Assembly (NCBI GenBank): GCA_963811705.1
Contig: CAWESL010000012.1
Coordinates: 124,001 to 188,000 of the forward strand
Source: DATJPR01 sp963811705
Lineage (GTDB): Bacteria; Bacteroidota; Ignavibacteria; UBA10030; UBA6906
DNA length: 64,000 nt
Reading direction: 5' to 3'
Part shown: in pieces, positions 34,963 to 43,578 of the stretch
How positions within the stretch are numbered: the first letter of the stretch is position 1
Layout: each line of letters opens with the position of its first letter
Notes under the pieces: model-generated
The model's input: only the letters and a program-made list of their open reading frames with translations
Database searches by the model: none
Told to the model about the DNA's origin: nothing
Position numbers and translations under genes: made by a program

Positions 34963-37900
34963 ATGAACCAATTTGTTCATCTCCATAATCATTCCCATTA
35001 CAGTCTCCTCGACGCCGCCTGCAAGATTGACGACCTTGTCAATGCCGCAAAAGAGCAAGGTATGCCTGCTGTGGCCTTGACCGATCATGGCGTCATGTCT
35101 GGAGCAATTGAATTTTACAAGAAAGCGAAAAAGGCGGGGGTCAAGCCCATCATCGGGATGGAAGCGTACGTGGTGACGCACGGGAGCAGGTTTGACAAAG
35201 GGACGACGCCGATGGAGGCGGGCGCAAAACGGGCGAATTATCATCACCTTGTGCTTCTCGCAAAGAACGAAACGGGATACCGGAACCTGATCAAGCTCAC
35301 TTCCCTCGGACATATCGAAGGATACTACTACAAACCAAGAATCGACACCGAGCTGCTGAGCGTACACCACGAAGGACTCATCGCACTTTCGGCATGCCTG
35401 AGTGGAGTTTTGTCGGCGTACCTCGCCGATGGAAAAGACGATAAGGCCAGCGCAAACGCCGGCGTGTACAAAGACATTTTCGGATCCGATTTTTACGTGG
35501 AGATTCAGAATCACGGGATTGATCGGGAGGCGATCGTCCGTTCCAAGGCGCCGCAGCTGGCGAAGGAGCACGGGCTGCGGCTGGTGGCGACGAACGACGT
35601 TCACTACCTGAAGCTCAAGCATGCGATCTCTCACAACATCATGCTGCTGATCCCTGATGCGTCGATCGCCAATCCGCAAGACTACTCGAAACTCCGGTAC
35701 CAGACGGATCAAGCGTATTTCAAATCGACGGCGGAGATGCTCGCGTTGTTCGCGGACTTTCCCGAGGCGATCGAGTCGACGCTGGAGATCGCCGACAAAT
35801 GCGACCTCTCACTCGACTTGCGACGGAATCATATGCCGGACTTCCCGATTCCAGCGGAGGCGGGAGTCGAATCCCTGGAGGAGTATCTCGACAAGCTCGC
35901 GCGGGAAGGCTTTGTGCAACGCTATCCCGATGCGCCGGAACCCGTGCGGCAGCGCCTGGAGCTCGAACTTTCGGTGATCAAGAAGATGGGATATTCAGGA
36001 TACTTCTTGATCGTCCAGGATTTTATTCAGGCCGCAAGGGCGATGGACGTCTTCGTCGGGCCCGGCAGAGGGAGCGCGGCGGGGAGCATCGTTTCGTACA
36101 GTCTCGGCATCACGAACGTCGATCCGCTCAAGTACGACCTGCTGTTCGAGCGGTTCCTGAATCCCGAGCGGGTCAGCATGCCCGATATTGATGTCGATTT
36201 TTCCGACAAAAAGCGGGAGAAGGTCATCGAGTACGTCCGGAAAAAATATGGCGACGACTCGGTATCGCAAATCATCACGTTCGGGACCCTGTCGAGTAAG
36301 GCGGTGTTGAAGGACGTGGGCCGGGTTCTTGGCGTCCCGTTGAGCACGATCGACTCCATCAACAAAGCGATCCCGACTGAATTCGGCAAGGTTCGTCCGC
36401 TCGCAGAAGCCCTCAAGACAATCCCCGAGCTCAAATGGGTGAACGAAAGCACCGACCCGAAGATCAAGACACTCGTCGAAACCTCCCTGGTCCTGGAGGG
36501 GATGAACAGAAATGCCGGGATGCATGCTGCGGGAGTCGTCATCGCCCCCGGGAACATCAGCGACCACGTCCCTTTGTACAAGACGCCGCAGACTGAAGTC
36601 ATGACGCAGTACAACATGAAGGATCTTGAGGAAGCGGGCCTGCTGAAGATGGATTTTCTCGGCCTGAGGACGCTGTCGGTCATCGAAAACGCGCTGAAGA
36701 TGATCGAGGAGAACCATGGGATCCGGATTGATCTTGATCATTTGCCGGAGGACGACCAGGCGACATTTGAGCTCTTCTCGCGGGGGGATACGGTTGGCGT
36801 GTTCCAGTTCGAGAGTTCGGGAATGCAGGAGTCGTTGCGGAAGTTGCGGCCGACGTCGATCAGCGATCTTGTCGCCATGAATGCGCTGTACCGGCCGGGC
36901 CCGATGGAGATGATCGAAGATTTCATCAACCGGAAAAATGGCCGAGAGAAAATCACCTACCTGCATCCCGCCCTGGCGTCGATCCTCAAAGAGACGTATG
37001 GCGTGATCGTCTATCAGGAGCAGGTGATGAAGATCGCCAGTGAAGTCGCAGGGTTCTCCCTGGCGAAAGCCGATCTGATGCGCCGGGCCATGGGAAAGAA
37101 GGACGATGCGCTCATGGCATCGGTGAAGGACGAATTCATCAAGGGAAGCATCGAGCGGGGGTCGGATCGAAGGCTTGCGGGGGAAATCTTCGATCTCATC
37201 CAAAAGTTCGCAAAGTATGGATTCAACAAATCCCACAGTGTCGCCTACTCAGTGGTTGCCTACCAGACCGCCTACTTGAAGGCCCACTATCCCCCGGAGT
37301 TCATGGCCGCGACGTTATCGTCGGAAATCAACGACATCGACAGGATCGCGGTCTTGATCGATTCATGCCGGAAGTCCGGAATTCCGCTGCGGGGTCCGGA
37401 TGTCAACGAAAGTGCGGTGGATTTCACTGTTGTCGATGGCGCGATCCGATTCGGTCTTTGCGCGATCAAAAATGTGGGCGAAAGTGCGGTTGAGGGGGTT
37501 GTTCTGGCAAGAAAGGAAACCGGGGCATTCAAGAACATCTTCGACTTCTGCGCTCGCGTCGACCTTCGCCTGGTAAACAAGAAATGCCTCGAAAGCCTTG
37601 TTCAGGCAGGAGCGTTCGACGCGTTCGGCGGTCACAGGGCGCAGTACTTCGAATGCATCGAACCCGCCACCGCGTTCGGCATTCGGCTGCGCGAGCAGGA
37701 ACTCAGCGGACAAGCCGGCTTGTTTGATACAAGCGGAGGTTCCGAAGAGACCGTTGTCGTCTATCCGATCCTCCCCGAAGCCCGTCGCTGGACGGAATTC
37801 GAAAAGCTTCAGCACGAGAAAAATGTGCTTGGGTTTTATGTGTCAGGACATCCGTTGCTGAAATACGAACGGGAGGTCAAGGAACTTTCGACGGTGCCCC

Positions 37901-38430
37901 TGGGAGACCCGAGTGCCCTGAAAGCGGGAAGCATGGTGCGTGCGTGCGGCATCGTCACTTCGGTGAAGCGGAAGATCGATAAGAGAAACAATACCATGGC
38001 CTTCGTCGGGATCGAGGATTTCACCGGAACCGCGGAGTGCATCGTCTTCTCGGACGCATTTCAAAAATATCAGCAGGACCTCGTGTTAGATGCCATTGTC
38101 ATGGTTGTCGGAAAAGGCGAGGTGAATGGTCCGACACTGAAGATTCTGGTCAATGAAGTTTTACCAATCGAAAAAGTTCGGGGCCGGTTTACGCGAAGTG
38201 TCATGGTTTCAATTGATCTTGAGCACGTCAAGGAGGAGAATATCATTGCGCTCCGCGAGCTCTTCGAATCCAACCAGGGCAAGACGCCGTGCTTTTTGAA
38301 AGTCCGGGGGGAGAGCGCGACGCGCGTCTATCAGTCGACGCGTTATCTCGTCAATCCGACGGACCAGCTGGTGCAGGGAGTGCAGGATGTCCTCGGCCCG
38401 GACAGCATTGCCTTTTCATCGGCGACCTGA
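34963..38430 (+). CDS. dnaE: DNA polymerase III alpha subunit
   Basis: The 1155-residue replicative polymerase (EC 2.7.7.7). The N-terminal PHP domain begins FVHLHNHSHYSLLDAACKI (residues 4-22). The C-family polymerase core has GPGRGSAAGSIVSYSLGI and the catalytic aspartates of PDIDVDF (Asp408, Asp410). Helix-hairpin-helix and OB-fold segments (about 995-1075, VRACGIVTSVKRKID) and a C-terminal clamp/tau-binding region follow. Length and order fit the DnaE1 type. ATG 34963 aligns with the family start. The 221-base gap before it holds no gene I can support. trxA follows after 48 bases. Confidence 0.97.
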   Translation: MNQFVHLHNHSHYSLLDAACKIDDLVNAAKEQGMPAVALTDHGVMSGAIEFYKKAKKAGVKPIIGMEAYVVTHGSRFDKGTTPMEAGAKRANYHHLVLLAKNETGYRNLIKLTSLGHIEGYYYKPRIDTELLSVHHEGLIALSACLSGVLSAYLADGKDDKASANAGVYKDIFGSDFYVEIQNHGIDREAIVRSKAPQLAKEHGLRLVATNDVHYLKLKHAISHNIMLLIPDASIANPQDYSKLRYQTDQAYFKSTAEMLALFADFPEAIESTLEIADKCDLSLDLRRNHMPDFPIPAEAGVESLEEYLDKLAREGFVQRYPDAPEPVRQRLELELSVIKKMGYSGYFLIVQDFIQAARAMDVFVGPGRGSAAGSIVSYSLGITNVDPLKYDLLFERFLNPERVSMPDIDVDFSDKKREKVIEYVRKKYGDDSVSQIITFGTLSSKAVLKDVGRVLGVPLSTIDSINKAIPTEFGKVRPLAEALKTIPELKWVNESTDPKIKTLVETSLVLEGMNRNAGMHAAGVVIAPGNISDHVPLYKTPQTEVMTQYNMKDLEEAGLLKMDFLGLRTLSVIENALKMIEENHGIRIDLDHLPEDDQATFELFSRGDTVGVFQFESSGMQESLRKLRPTSISDLVAMNALYRPGPMEMIEDFINRKNGREKITYLHPALASILKETYGVIVYQEQVMKIASEVAGFSLAKADLMRRAMGKKDDALMASVKDEFIKGSIERGSDRRLAGEIFDLIQKFAKYGFNKSHSVAYSVVAYQTAYLKAHYPPEFMAATLSSEINDIDRIAVLIDSCRKSGIPLRGPDVNESAVDFTVVDGAIRFGLCAIKNVGESAVEGVVLARKETGAFKNIFDFCARVDLRLVNKKCLESLVQAGAFDAFGGHRAQYFECIEPATAFGIRLREQELSGQAGLFDTSGGSEETVVVYPILPEARRWTEFEKLQHEKNVLGFYVSGHPLLKYEREVKELSTVPLGDPSALKAGSMVRACGIVTSVKRKIDKRNNTMAFVGIEDFTGTAECIVFSDAFQKYQQDLVLDAIVMVVGKGEVNGPTLKILVNEVLPIEKVRGRFTRSVMVSIDLEHVKEENIIALRELFESNQGKTPCFLKVRGESATRVYQSTRYLVNPTDQLVQGVQDVLGPDSIAFSSAT

Positions 38431-38478
38431 GACGATCAATGAAAACGAAATCAAACGTGGTCCTATCAAGGAGATCCA

Positions 38479-38805
38479 ATGAAGCCTGTGGAGATTACTG
38501 ACGCGAATTTTGAATCAGAGGTCCTCAATGCGGACAAGCCCGTCCTCATCGATTTCTGGGCAGTCTGGTGCGGGCCCTGCAAGGCGATCGCACCCGTGGT
38601 GGAAGAGATCGCGAGAGAATACGAAGGAAAACTCAAAGTCGGGAAACTTGACGTCGACGCCAATCCGAAGGTAACGACGGATTTTCACGTCCGGAGCATT
38701 CCGACGCTGATGGTGTTCAAGGGAGGAAAAGTGGTGGAGCAGGTTGTCGGGGCGTTGCCAAAACGAAGCCTCCTGGAAAAACTCCAGGCGTACGTGACAG
38801 CCTGA
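38479..38805 (+). CDS. trxA: Thioredoxin
   Basis: A 108-residue cytoplasmic thioredoxin with the classical active site WCGPC (Cys31, Cys34) and the cis-proline segment RSIPTLMVFKGG. It reduces disulfides in ribonucleotide reductase, peroxiredoxins and other proteins. AAGGAGAT precedes ATG 38479. A strong terminator follows at 38831-38858, so dnaE and trxA may form one transcript. Confidence 0.97.
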   Translation: MKPVEITDANFESEVLNADKPVLIDFWAVWCGPCKAIAPVVEEIAREYEGKLKVGKLDVDANPKVTTDFHVRSIPTLMVFKGGKVVEQVVGALPKRSLLEKLQAYVTA

Positions 38806-38830
38806 CGCGATGCGACGATACGAAGATCTG

Positions 38831-38858
38831 AGCCCGGCCTTGCGCCGGGCTTTTTTTT
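38831..38858 (+). terminator. Intrinsic terminator after trxA
   Basis: GCCCGGC (38832-38838), 5-base loop, GCCGGGC (38844-38850), then eight T residues (38851-38858). An A/T pair extends the stem. Confidence 0.93.
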
Positions 38859-38889
38859 CGGTTTGACGCCGAATCCGTATCGCGTGCAT

Positions 38890-38933
38890 CTCATAAGAAA
38901 GGGGGAATCGAACCCTCTTCGGTGCATTATGAG
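38890..38933 (+). promoter_or_regulatory. Possible structured leader masking a ribosome binding site
   Basis: CTCATAA (38890-38896) is complementary to TTATGAG (38927-38933); the latter overlaps the GAGG ribosome binding site of the next gene. Inside, AAGA/TCTT and GGG/CCC can pair around AATCGAA. It may limit translation of the thioredoxin-like gene. Only one sequence is available, so pairing is unproven. Confidence 0.35.
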
Positions 38934-38942
38934 GCATTGGCC

Positions 38943-39542
38943 ATGAAAGAGTTTTTTGCGGCACGTCGGCCGCATCAAGGATTCACGTTCGACGAGTACA
39001 TGAATGCGTTTCGGAACAATGTGGCACTGCATCAGCCAGCTCAATCGGCTGCAAGTTCGGCCATCCAGACTGACCACATGGTTTTGAATCTCAAGCGCAG
39101 CGAGCGGATCTTCAGGACCTTTGAACCCCTGGAGCAGACGCGAGTGATTCTGCAGAGGATTGGAATTCGGCAACTCTGGATGGTGCTGAGCGAGTTTTCG
39201 TGCGGTGATTCCGCGCAGATCCTGCCGGTGATCGCACATCTTGCGGCGCTGAACCCGGTGATCGAACTCCGGCTGCTCTTGCGCGACGAACATCCGGACA
39301 TCATGGATCACTACCTCACTGAAGGATCACGAAGCATCCCGAAGCTCGTCGCGTTTTCGGTGAGCGGGAAGGAGCTCTTTCAATGGGGACCGAGACCCGG
39401 GGAGGCGAAGAAGATCTTTGCGGAAGGGAAGGCGGCCGGAATTCCGAAGGAAAAGATCATCGAGCGTATCCACGCCTTCTACGGTCGTGATCGAGGACGT
39501 TCCGTCGAACACGAATTTGCTGAATTGCTCTCACGGGATTGA
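38943..39542 (+). CDS. Thioredoxin-fold family protein (Thioredoxin_9-like)
   Basis: A 199-residue cytoplasmic protein. I chose ATG 38943 with GAGG eight bases upstream; GTG 38922 is an alternative. The pattern matches the thioredoxin-like family found in Bacteroidota and Firmicutes: a helical N-terminus, the strand IRQLWMVLSEFSCGDSAQILP at the position of the redox site, then IELRLLLRDEHPDIMDHYL and the cis-proline segment SRSIPKLVAF. The active-site region has a single cysteine (SEFSCGD) rather than CxxC, so disulfide reductase activity is doubtful. Its 3' end overlaps plsC by 12 bases on the opposite strand. Confidence 0.78.
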   Translation: MKEFFAARRPHQGFTFDEYMNAFRNNVALHQPAQSAASSAIQTDHMVLNLKRSERIFRTFEPLEQTRVILQRIGIRQLWMVLSEFSCGDSAQILPVIAHLAALNPVIELRLLLRDEHPDIMDHYLTEGSRSIPKLVAFSVSGKELFQWGPRPGEAKKIFAEGKAAGIPKEKIIERIHAFYGRDRGRSVEHEFAELLSRD

Positions 39543-40352
39543 CGGTGGCGGTTTCTCGGCCGGCGTTGCGGGTTTCGCCGCCGCGGGAAGGACGCCGTCG
39601 ACTTCGGAGGGAAGCACTCCCCGCCAGTCTGCCAATTGCTGCATAATCCTCGACCGAACCTGATCCCGGAGATCAGCCGCCCGATGGATATCCCACCCTG
39701 CCGTTTCCACCGGTGAAAGAACTGCCACACGCACGGACGCTGGATCGCCGAACAAGAAGCTGTGTTTGGGCAGGCAATTATGCGAACCGTCGACCGCGAT
39801 GGGGAGCACCGGGACCTTAGCCCTAATGGCGAGATAAAACGCTCCTTCCGCGAATTGCCGCACGCGACCGTCCAGAGAGCGGGTACCCTCGGGAAATAAA
39901 ATGACCGAGCACTTCCCGGCAAGATATTTTTCCGCTGCAAGAAGCATCCGCGCGCCGGATCGCCTGTCTTTCCGATTCAACGGGATGTCTCCGGCCAAAC
40001 GAAGCATCCACCCCACAAACGGCAGTCGGAATAACTCCTCCTTCGCCACCCATTTCATCTCCCAGGGGACATGAGAGAGGATCGGGATGTCCGCCATCGA
40101 TTGATGATTGCTCACAACGACGTAGGGACGTCGGGGATCATCGATCGGAACACTCTGGATATGAATGCGCCAGAACGGATTCACGCGCGTCATCGCGACG
40201 CCGAGACGGCGAAACAAGAAACCGGTCCGATAGCGTACCGGATCCCGGTCAGTCAGACGGACGAGGAGGAGGAGGAAGAACCAGCCGACGATGAGGGCGC
40301 ACACCGACACCCAGACATAAAGGGAGATCGCGAACCGGCGGGCGGTTCTCAT
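39531..40352 (-). CDS. plsC: 1-acyl-sn-glycerol-3-phosphate acyltransferase (PlsC family)
   Basis: A 273-residue membrane-bound acyltransferase that makes phosphatidic acid or acylates a related lysolipid. The start at 40352 gives ATGA coupling with the small zinc-ribbon gene upstream. An N-terminal membrane helix (about 8-30) precedes motif I NHQSMAD (His83, Asp88), the HX4D catalytic pair, and motif III FPEGTRS (about 153-159). A proline-rich tail closes the protein. Because such proteins share motifs, acylation of ornithine lipids or lysophospholipids is also possible. Confidence 0.9.
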   Translation of the reverse strand: MRTARRFAISLYVWVSVCALIVGWFFLLLLVRLTDRDPVRYRTGFLFRRLGVAMTRVNPFWRIHIQSVPIDDPRRPYVVVSNHQSMADIPILSHVPWEMKWVAKEELFRLPFVGWMLRLAGDIPLNRKDRRSGARMLLAAEKYLAGKCSVILFPEGTRSLDGRVRQFAEGAFYLAIRAKVPVLPIAVDGSHNCLPKHSFLFGDPASVRVAVLSPVETAGWDIHRAADLRDQVRSRIMQQLADWRGVLPSEVDGVLPAAAKPATPAEKPPPSIP

Positions 40353-40546
40353 GCAGAGATCTTGTCCTTTGCGGGGTGGGGGAGGGGAAGTTCCTCTCGC
40401 CGGATAAATGAGCGGCAGTTCGAACAATGGACCGTGCGCACCGCGACATCGAACGAGGTGCCGTCGTCGGCAACGCGGCGTTCATGCGTCTCCGTGGTGA
40501 CAACGTTTGCGGGGACGCGGCAGCAGTGACAATATTCGATAGGCAT
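40349..40546 (-). CDS. Small zinc-ribbon protein
   Basis: A 65-residue protein with two CxxC pairs (Cys6/Cys9 and Cys41/Cys44), typical of a zinc ribbon or rubredoxin-like knuckle. It starts at ATG 40546 and its TGA overlaps the plsC ATG (ATGA), which supports a real, translated gene. I do not recognise a named family. A longer open frame upstream to 40690 has no family features. Divergent from the marR gene across about 158 bases. Confidence 0.65.
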   Translation of the reverse strand: MPIEYCHCCRVPANVVTTETHERRVADDGTSFDVAVRTVHCSNCRSFIRREELPLPHPAKDKISA

Positions 40547-40685
40547 GGGAGCGCTTTCTCGAAATGGAGACGTCTTGGTCTGTCTGAAAGATACGGTGAT
40601 CCGAAACAAGAATCCACCGGTGTGGATGGCGGTGTCTTGTTCCCCGGGAACCGCCGTCGGGGGTTCGCGTGTTATTGTTATGAAC

Positions 40686-40706
40686 TTCAATTATTGAAAT
40701 TTCAAT
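40686..40706. promoter_or_regulatory. Two overlapping palindromes, probable MarR operator
   Basis: TTCAAT-T-ATTGAA (40686-40698) and the perfect 14-bp palindrome ATTGAAATTTCAAT (40693-40706) overlap each other and the ATG of the MarR gene (40705). AT-rich palindromes beside a MarR gene commonly serve autoregulation; the divergent zinc-ribbon/plsC pair could also be affected. Confidence 0.6.
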
Positions 40707-41229
40707 GAATCAAAAGACCTGCGATCGATACGGCCTCCGACTTGCCCGGTCGCTTGACCTCTGGGTCAAGCTTGCGCGCGCCTTCACTTCCGTCCAGCAC
40801 GTTGCTGAGGACCATGTCCGTTCGTTTTCGCTGACTCTCCCGCAATTCGGGGTGCTGGAATGTCTGGGGCACAAGGGATCGCTTACCTTCACGGAGCTGA
40901 GCAGGAAGCAGCTTGTCAGCGGCGGCAACACGACCGTGGTCGTTGACAATCTGGAAAAGGAAGGCCTCGTGATGCGGGAGCGCTGTGCCGAGGACCGGCG
41001 GCAAATCTATGTCCGGTTGACGCCGAAAGGAAGGAAGCTTTTCGACCGGATGTTCAACCAGCATGCAGAGCTTGTCGCAAAGATCATGTCGGTTCTTTCA
41101 CCCGAAGAACAGGAACGACTCGCCGCGTTGCTCAAGAAACTCGGAACGACCGCGAGTGCGGGGAACGAAGGAGGAGATGAACGGCGAAATCGCGCGAGGA
41201 AAGAGACGGAGAGAAGCGGGAAGGATTAG
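40705..41229 (+). CDS. MarR-family transcriptional regulator
   Basis: A 174-residue winged-helix regulator. The DNA-binding core (about 48-115) reads LPQFGVLECLGHKGSLTFTELSRKQLVSGGNTTVVVDNLEKEGLVMRE with the wing CAEDRRQIYVRLTPKGRKLF. Flanking helices form the dimer interface; the C-terminal 25 residues are charged and low in complexity. MarR proteins usually repress their own operon and release DNA on binding phenolics or on oxidation. The start codon lies within two palindromes (40686-40706) that are likely its operators. The yceI gene follows in the same direction and is the likely target. Confidence 0.93.
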   Translation: MNQKTCDRYGLRLARSLDLWVKLARAFTSVQHVAEDHVRSFSLTLPQFGVLECLGHKGSLTFTELSRKQLVSGGNTTVVVDNLEKEGLVMRERCAEDRRQIYVRLTPKGRKLFDRMFNQHAELVAKIMSVLSPEEQERLAALLKKLGTTASAGNEGGDERRNRARKETERSGKD

Positions 41230-41230
41230 T

Positions 41231-41251
41231 GTATGCAGTTCGCAGTATGCA
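41231..41251. repeat. Degenerate 7-bp tandem repeat
   Basis: GTATGCA, GTTCGCA, GTATGCA between the MarR stop and the yceI ribosome binding site. Same family as 12921-12949. Confidence 0.65.
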
Positions 41252-41279
41252 GACAAACAACCACAAAGGAGGTCATGGA

Positions 41280-41876
41280 ATGAAGTTCGTGTCAGTGGTA
41301 CTTGCTGGAGTGATGCTCGTTGCGGCAGTCGCTTCAGCCCAGCCCAACGTCTGGAAGGACGATCCTGCACATAGCAAAGTCGAGTTTGGCGTCACGCATA
41401 TGGTCATCTCTGAGGTCACGGGGCAGTTCAAGGACTTCGATGCCACCGTCACTGCAAGCAGGCCCGATTTCTCGGATGCTGTTTTTGCCGCGACCATCAA
41501 GAGCGCAAGCATCAGCACCGGCAACGCGATGCGGGACAATCACCTCCGGTCGGACGATTTCCTGAACGCAGAAAAGTATCCGACGATCACCTTCAAAAGC
41601 ACGAAAGTGGAAAAGACGGGTGACGATAGTTTCACCATCACTGGCGACCTGACGATCCGGGACGTGACAAAACCGGTGGTGCTTGCCACGAAGCTGAACG
41701 GTGTCATCAAAGATCCGATGGGAAACATGCGGGCGGGATTTACAGCGAAGACGACGATCGACCGGTTCGACTATGGCGTGAAGTGGAACAAGGCACTCGA
41801 GGCGGGCGGGTTAATTGCCGGCAAGGATGTCACCATCACGTTGAATCTGGAGTTTGTTGGCCCCAAAGCGCGCTGA
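41280..41876 (+). CDS. yceI: YceI-family periplasmic lipid-binding protein
   Basis: A 198-residue exported protein. AGGAGG (41267-41272) fixes ATG 41280, which begins a signal peptide cut near ASAQ. The lipocalin-like YceI fold is recognisable: WKDDPAHSKVEFGVTHMVISEVTGQF, NHLRSDDFLNAEKYPTITFKST, DLTIRDVTKPVVL and FTAKTTIDRFDYGVKWN. Family members bind polyisoprenoid or other amphipathic molecules; their cellular role is poorly defined and often linked to stress. Preceded by a MarR regulator with which it probably forms an operon. Confidence 0.94.
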   Translation: MKFVSVVLAGVMLVAAVASAQPNVWKDDPAHSKVEFGVTHMVISEVTGQFKDFDATVTASRPDFSDAVFAATIKSASISTGNAMRDNHLRSDDFLNAEKYPTITFKSTKVEKTGDDSFTITGDLTIRDVTKPVVLATKLNGVIKDPMGNMRAGFTAKTTIDRFDYGVKWNKALEAGGLIAGKDVTITLNLEFVGPKAR

Positions 41877-41885
41877 GGGAATGCG

Positions 41886-41925
41886 CTCTCGCGCGGGACG
41901 CGGGTCCCGTGTCCCGCGGGGAGAG
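41886..41925. terminator. Bidirectional hairpin between yceI and pckA
   Basis: An almost perfect palindrome centred near 41905 (CGCGGGAC and GTCCCGCG arms, extended by CTCTC/GAGAG) lies between two convergent genes. There is no long T-run on either side. Confidence 0.6.
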
Positions 41926-41934
41926 CGATCCTTC

Positions 41935-43578
41935 TTACGTGCGCTTGGGACCGGCCCGGCGAATCTCCTCGGGACAGCCTGCTTCGTATTTCTTGAAATT
42001 CTCGATGAACCGTGCGGCGAGCTCGCGGTACTTCTTCATGTACGTGTCTGCGTCCGGCCAGGAAGACGCAGGGTTCAGCACGCTTGATGGGACATCCGCG
42101 CACTCCTGAGGCACGGCAAAGCCAAAGACCGGGTCGACGGTGTAGGGGACATGAAGGAGAGCGCCGCTGAGTGCGGCATTGAGGAGGGCCCGCGTGTGCC
42201 GAATGCTGATGCGCTTGCCCACCCCATAGGCCCCCCCGATCCAGCCGGTATTCACCAACCAGCAATGGACATTGTGCCGGAGAACCTTCCGTTTGAGCAG
42301 ATCGGCGTAGAACGAAGGATGGTGTACCATGAATGGCGCACCGAAACAGGTGCTGAAGGTCATCTCCGGCTCTTTTCCGAGACCGACTTCAGTGCCGGCG
42401 ATCTTTGAGGTGTATCCCGACATGAATTGGTAGAGCGCCTGATCGGGAGTCAATCGCGCAATAGGGGGCATGACACCCGATGCGTCGCATGTCAACAGGA
42501 TAATGTTCTTCGGATGGCCTCCCGATTTCTCGGGAACGGCATTCTCGATAAAATCCAGGGGATACGACGCGCGCGTGTTTTCCGTAATGGATGCGTCGTC
42601 CAGGTCGATCGTTCGCGTCACCGGATCCACGGGGACGTTCTCGAGAATGGTTCCGAACCTCTTCGTGCATGCATAGATTTGCGGCTCCGCCGTCGATGAG
42701 AGGTTGATCACCTTCGCATAGCACCCGCCTTCAAAGTTGAACACGCCGTTGTCGCTCCATCCGTGTTCGTCGTCCCCGATCAACCGTCGATGGGGATCCG
42801 CACTCAACGTGGTCTTCCCGGTGCCGGAGAGGCCGAAGAAAATCGCCGCGTCGCCTTCCGCTCCGATGTTCGCAGAGCAGTGCATGGGCATCACGCCCTC
42901 GAGCGGGAGAAGATAGTTGAGGATCGTGAACACGGACTTCTTGATTTCGCCTGCGTAGGCCGTGTTGCCGATGATGCAGAGCCGTTGAGAAAAATTGAGT
43001 GCGATGAAGGTGTTGGACGTCGTGCCGTCGATCTGCGGAATCCCCTTAAACGAGGGGACGCACAGAATGGTAAAGTCGGGAACGTGACGCCGGTATTCCT
43101 CATTCGTTGCGGGGAGAAGGAACATGTTCCTCGCGAAATGGCTGTGCCACGCGAGTTCGGTGATCACGCGTATCGGCATCCGGAAGTCGGGATCGGCGCC
43201 GGCGAAGCAATCCTGCACGAAAAGATCACGTCCCTGGAGAAACCCCGAAAGTCTGCTGAACAACTCATTGAACTTCTCCGCGCTGAACGGCCGGTTGTAT
43301 TCCCCCCACCAGACATGGTCCTGCGACGACGGCTCCTGGACAACGAATTTGTCATTCGCGGACCGGGCGGTATGTTTCCCCGTGAATGCGACGATCGGAC
43401 CATCACGGGTGATGCGGGCTTCACGGCGGAAGCTGATTTCCTCGTAGAGCGCCTCCGTCGGGAGATTCCAATAGACCGTCGCGAAGTGCGAAAGTCCATG
43501 GTTCTCCAGACCGAAGTCGCTTTTGCGAGCAGCTGCTTCGGCCTGCGCCGGAGTCTTGATGTCGAGAATGTTGTTCAT
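41935..43578 (-). CDS. pckA: Phosphoenolpyruvate carboxykinase (ATP)
   Basis: A 547-residue ATP-type PEPCK (EC 4.1.1.49), the gluconeogenic step from oxaloacetate to phosphoenolpyruvate. Visible motifs: the kinase-1a P-loop FFGLSGTGKTTLS (about 245-257), kinase-2 LIGDDEHGW, FNFEGGCYAK, and the substrate-binding region HVWWGEYNRPF with RVITELAWHSHFARNMF. Start ATG overlaps the TGA of the upstream aminotransferase gene (ATGA, 43575-43578), so the two are co-translated; oxaloacetate links both reactions. A hairpin follows the stop. Confidence 0.97.
   Translation of the reverse strand: MNNILDIKTPAQAEAAARKSDFGLENHGLSHFATVYWNLPTEALYEEISFRREARITRDGPIVAFTGKHTARSANDKFVVQEPSSQDHVWWGEYNRPFSAEKFNELFSRLSGFLQGRDLFVQDCFAGADPDFRMPIRVITELAWHSHFARNMFLLPATNEEYRRHVPDFTILCVPSFKGIPQIDGTTSNTFIALNFSQRLCIIGNTAYAGEIKKSVFTILNYLLPLEGVMPMHCSANIGAEGDAAIFFGLSGTGKTTLSADPHRRLIGDDEHGWSDNGVFNFEGGCYAKVINLSSTAEPQIYACTKRFGTILENVPVDPVTRTIDLDDASITENTRASYPLDFIENAVPEKSGGHPKNIILLTCDASGVMPPIARLTPDQALYQFMSGYTSKIAGTEVGLGKEPEMTFSTCFGAPFMVHHPSFYADLLKRKVLRHNVHCWLVNTGWIGGAYGVGKRISIRHTRALLNAALSGALLHVPYTVDPVFGFAVPQECADVPSSVLNPASSWPDADTYMKKYRELAARFIENFKKYEAGCPEEIRRAGPKRT

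Noticed and set aside
35995..37236. 413-codon open frame on the minus strand
   Set aside because: It lies entirely antisense to dnaE, has no ribosome binding site or family motifs, and reflects codon bias of the real gene.
38900..38920. Minus-strand sequence resembling a tRNA T-arm (GGGTTCGATTCCC)
   Set aside because: The T-stem has a mismatch and no acceptor stem, D-arm or properly paired anticodon arm can be drawn around it, so I do not call a tRNA or a tRNA remnant.
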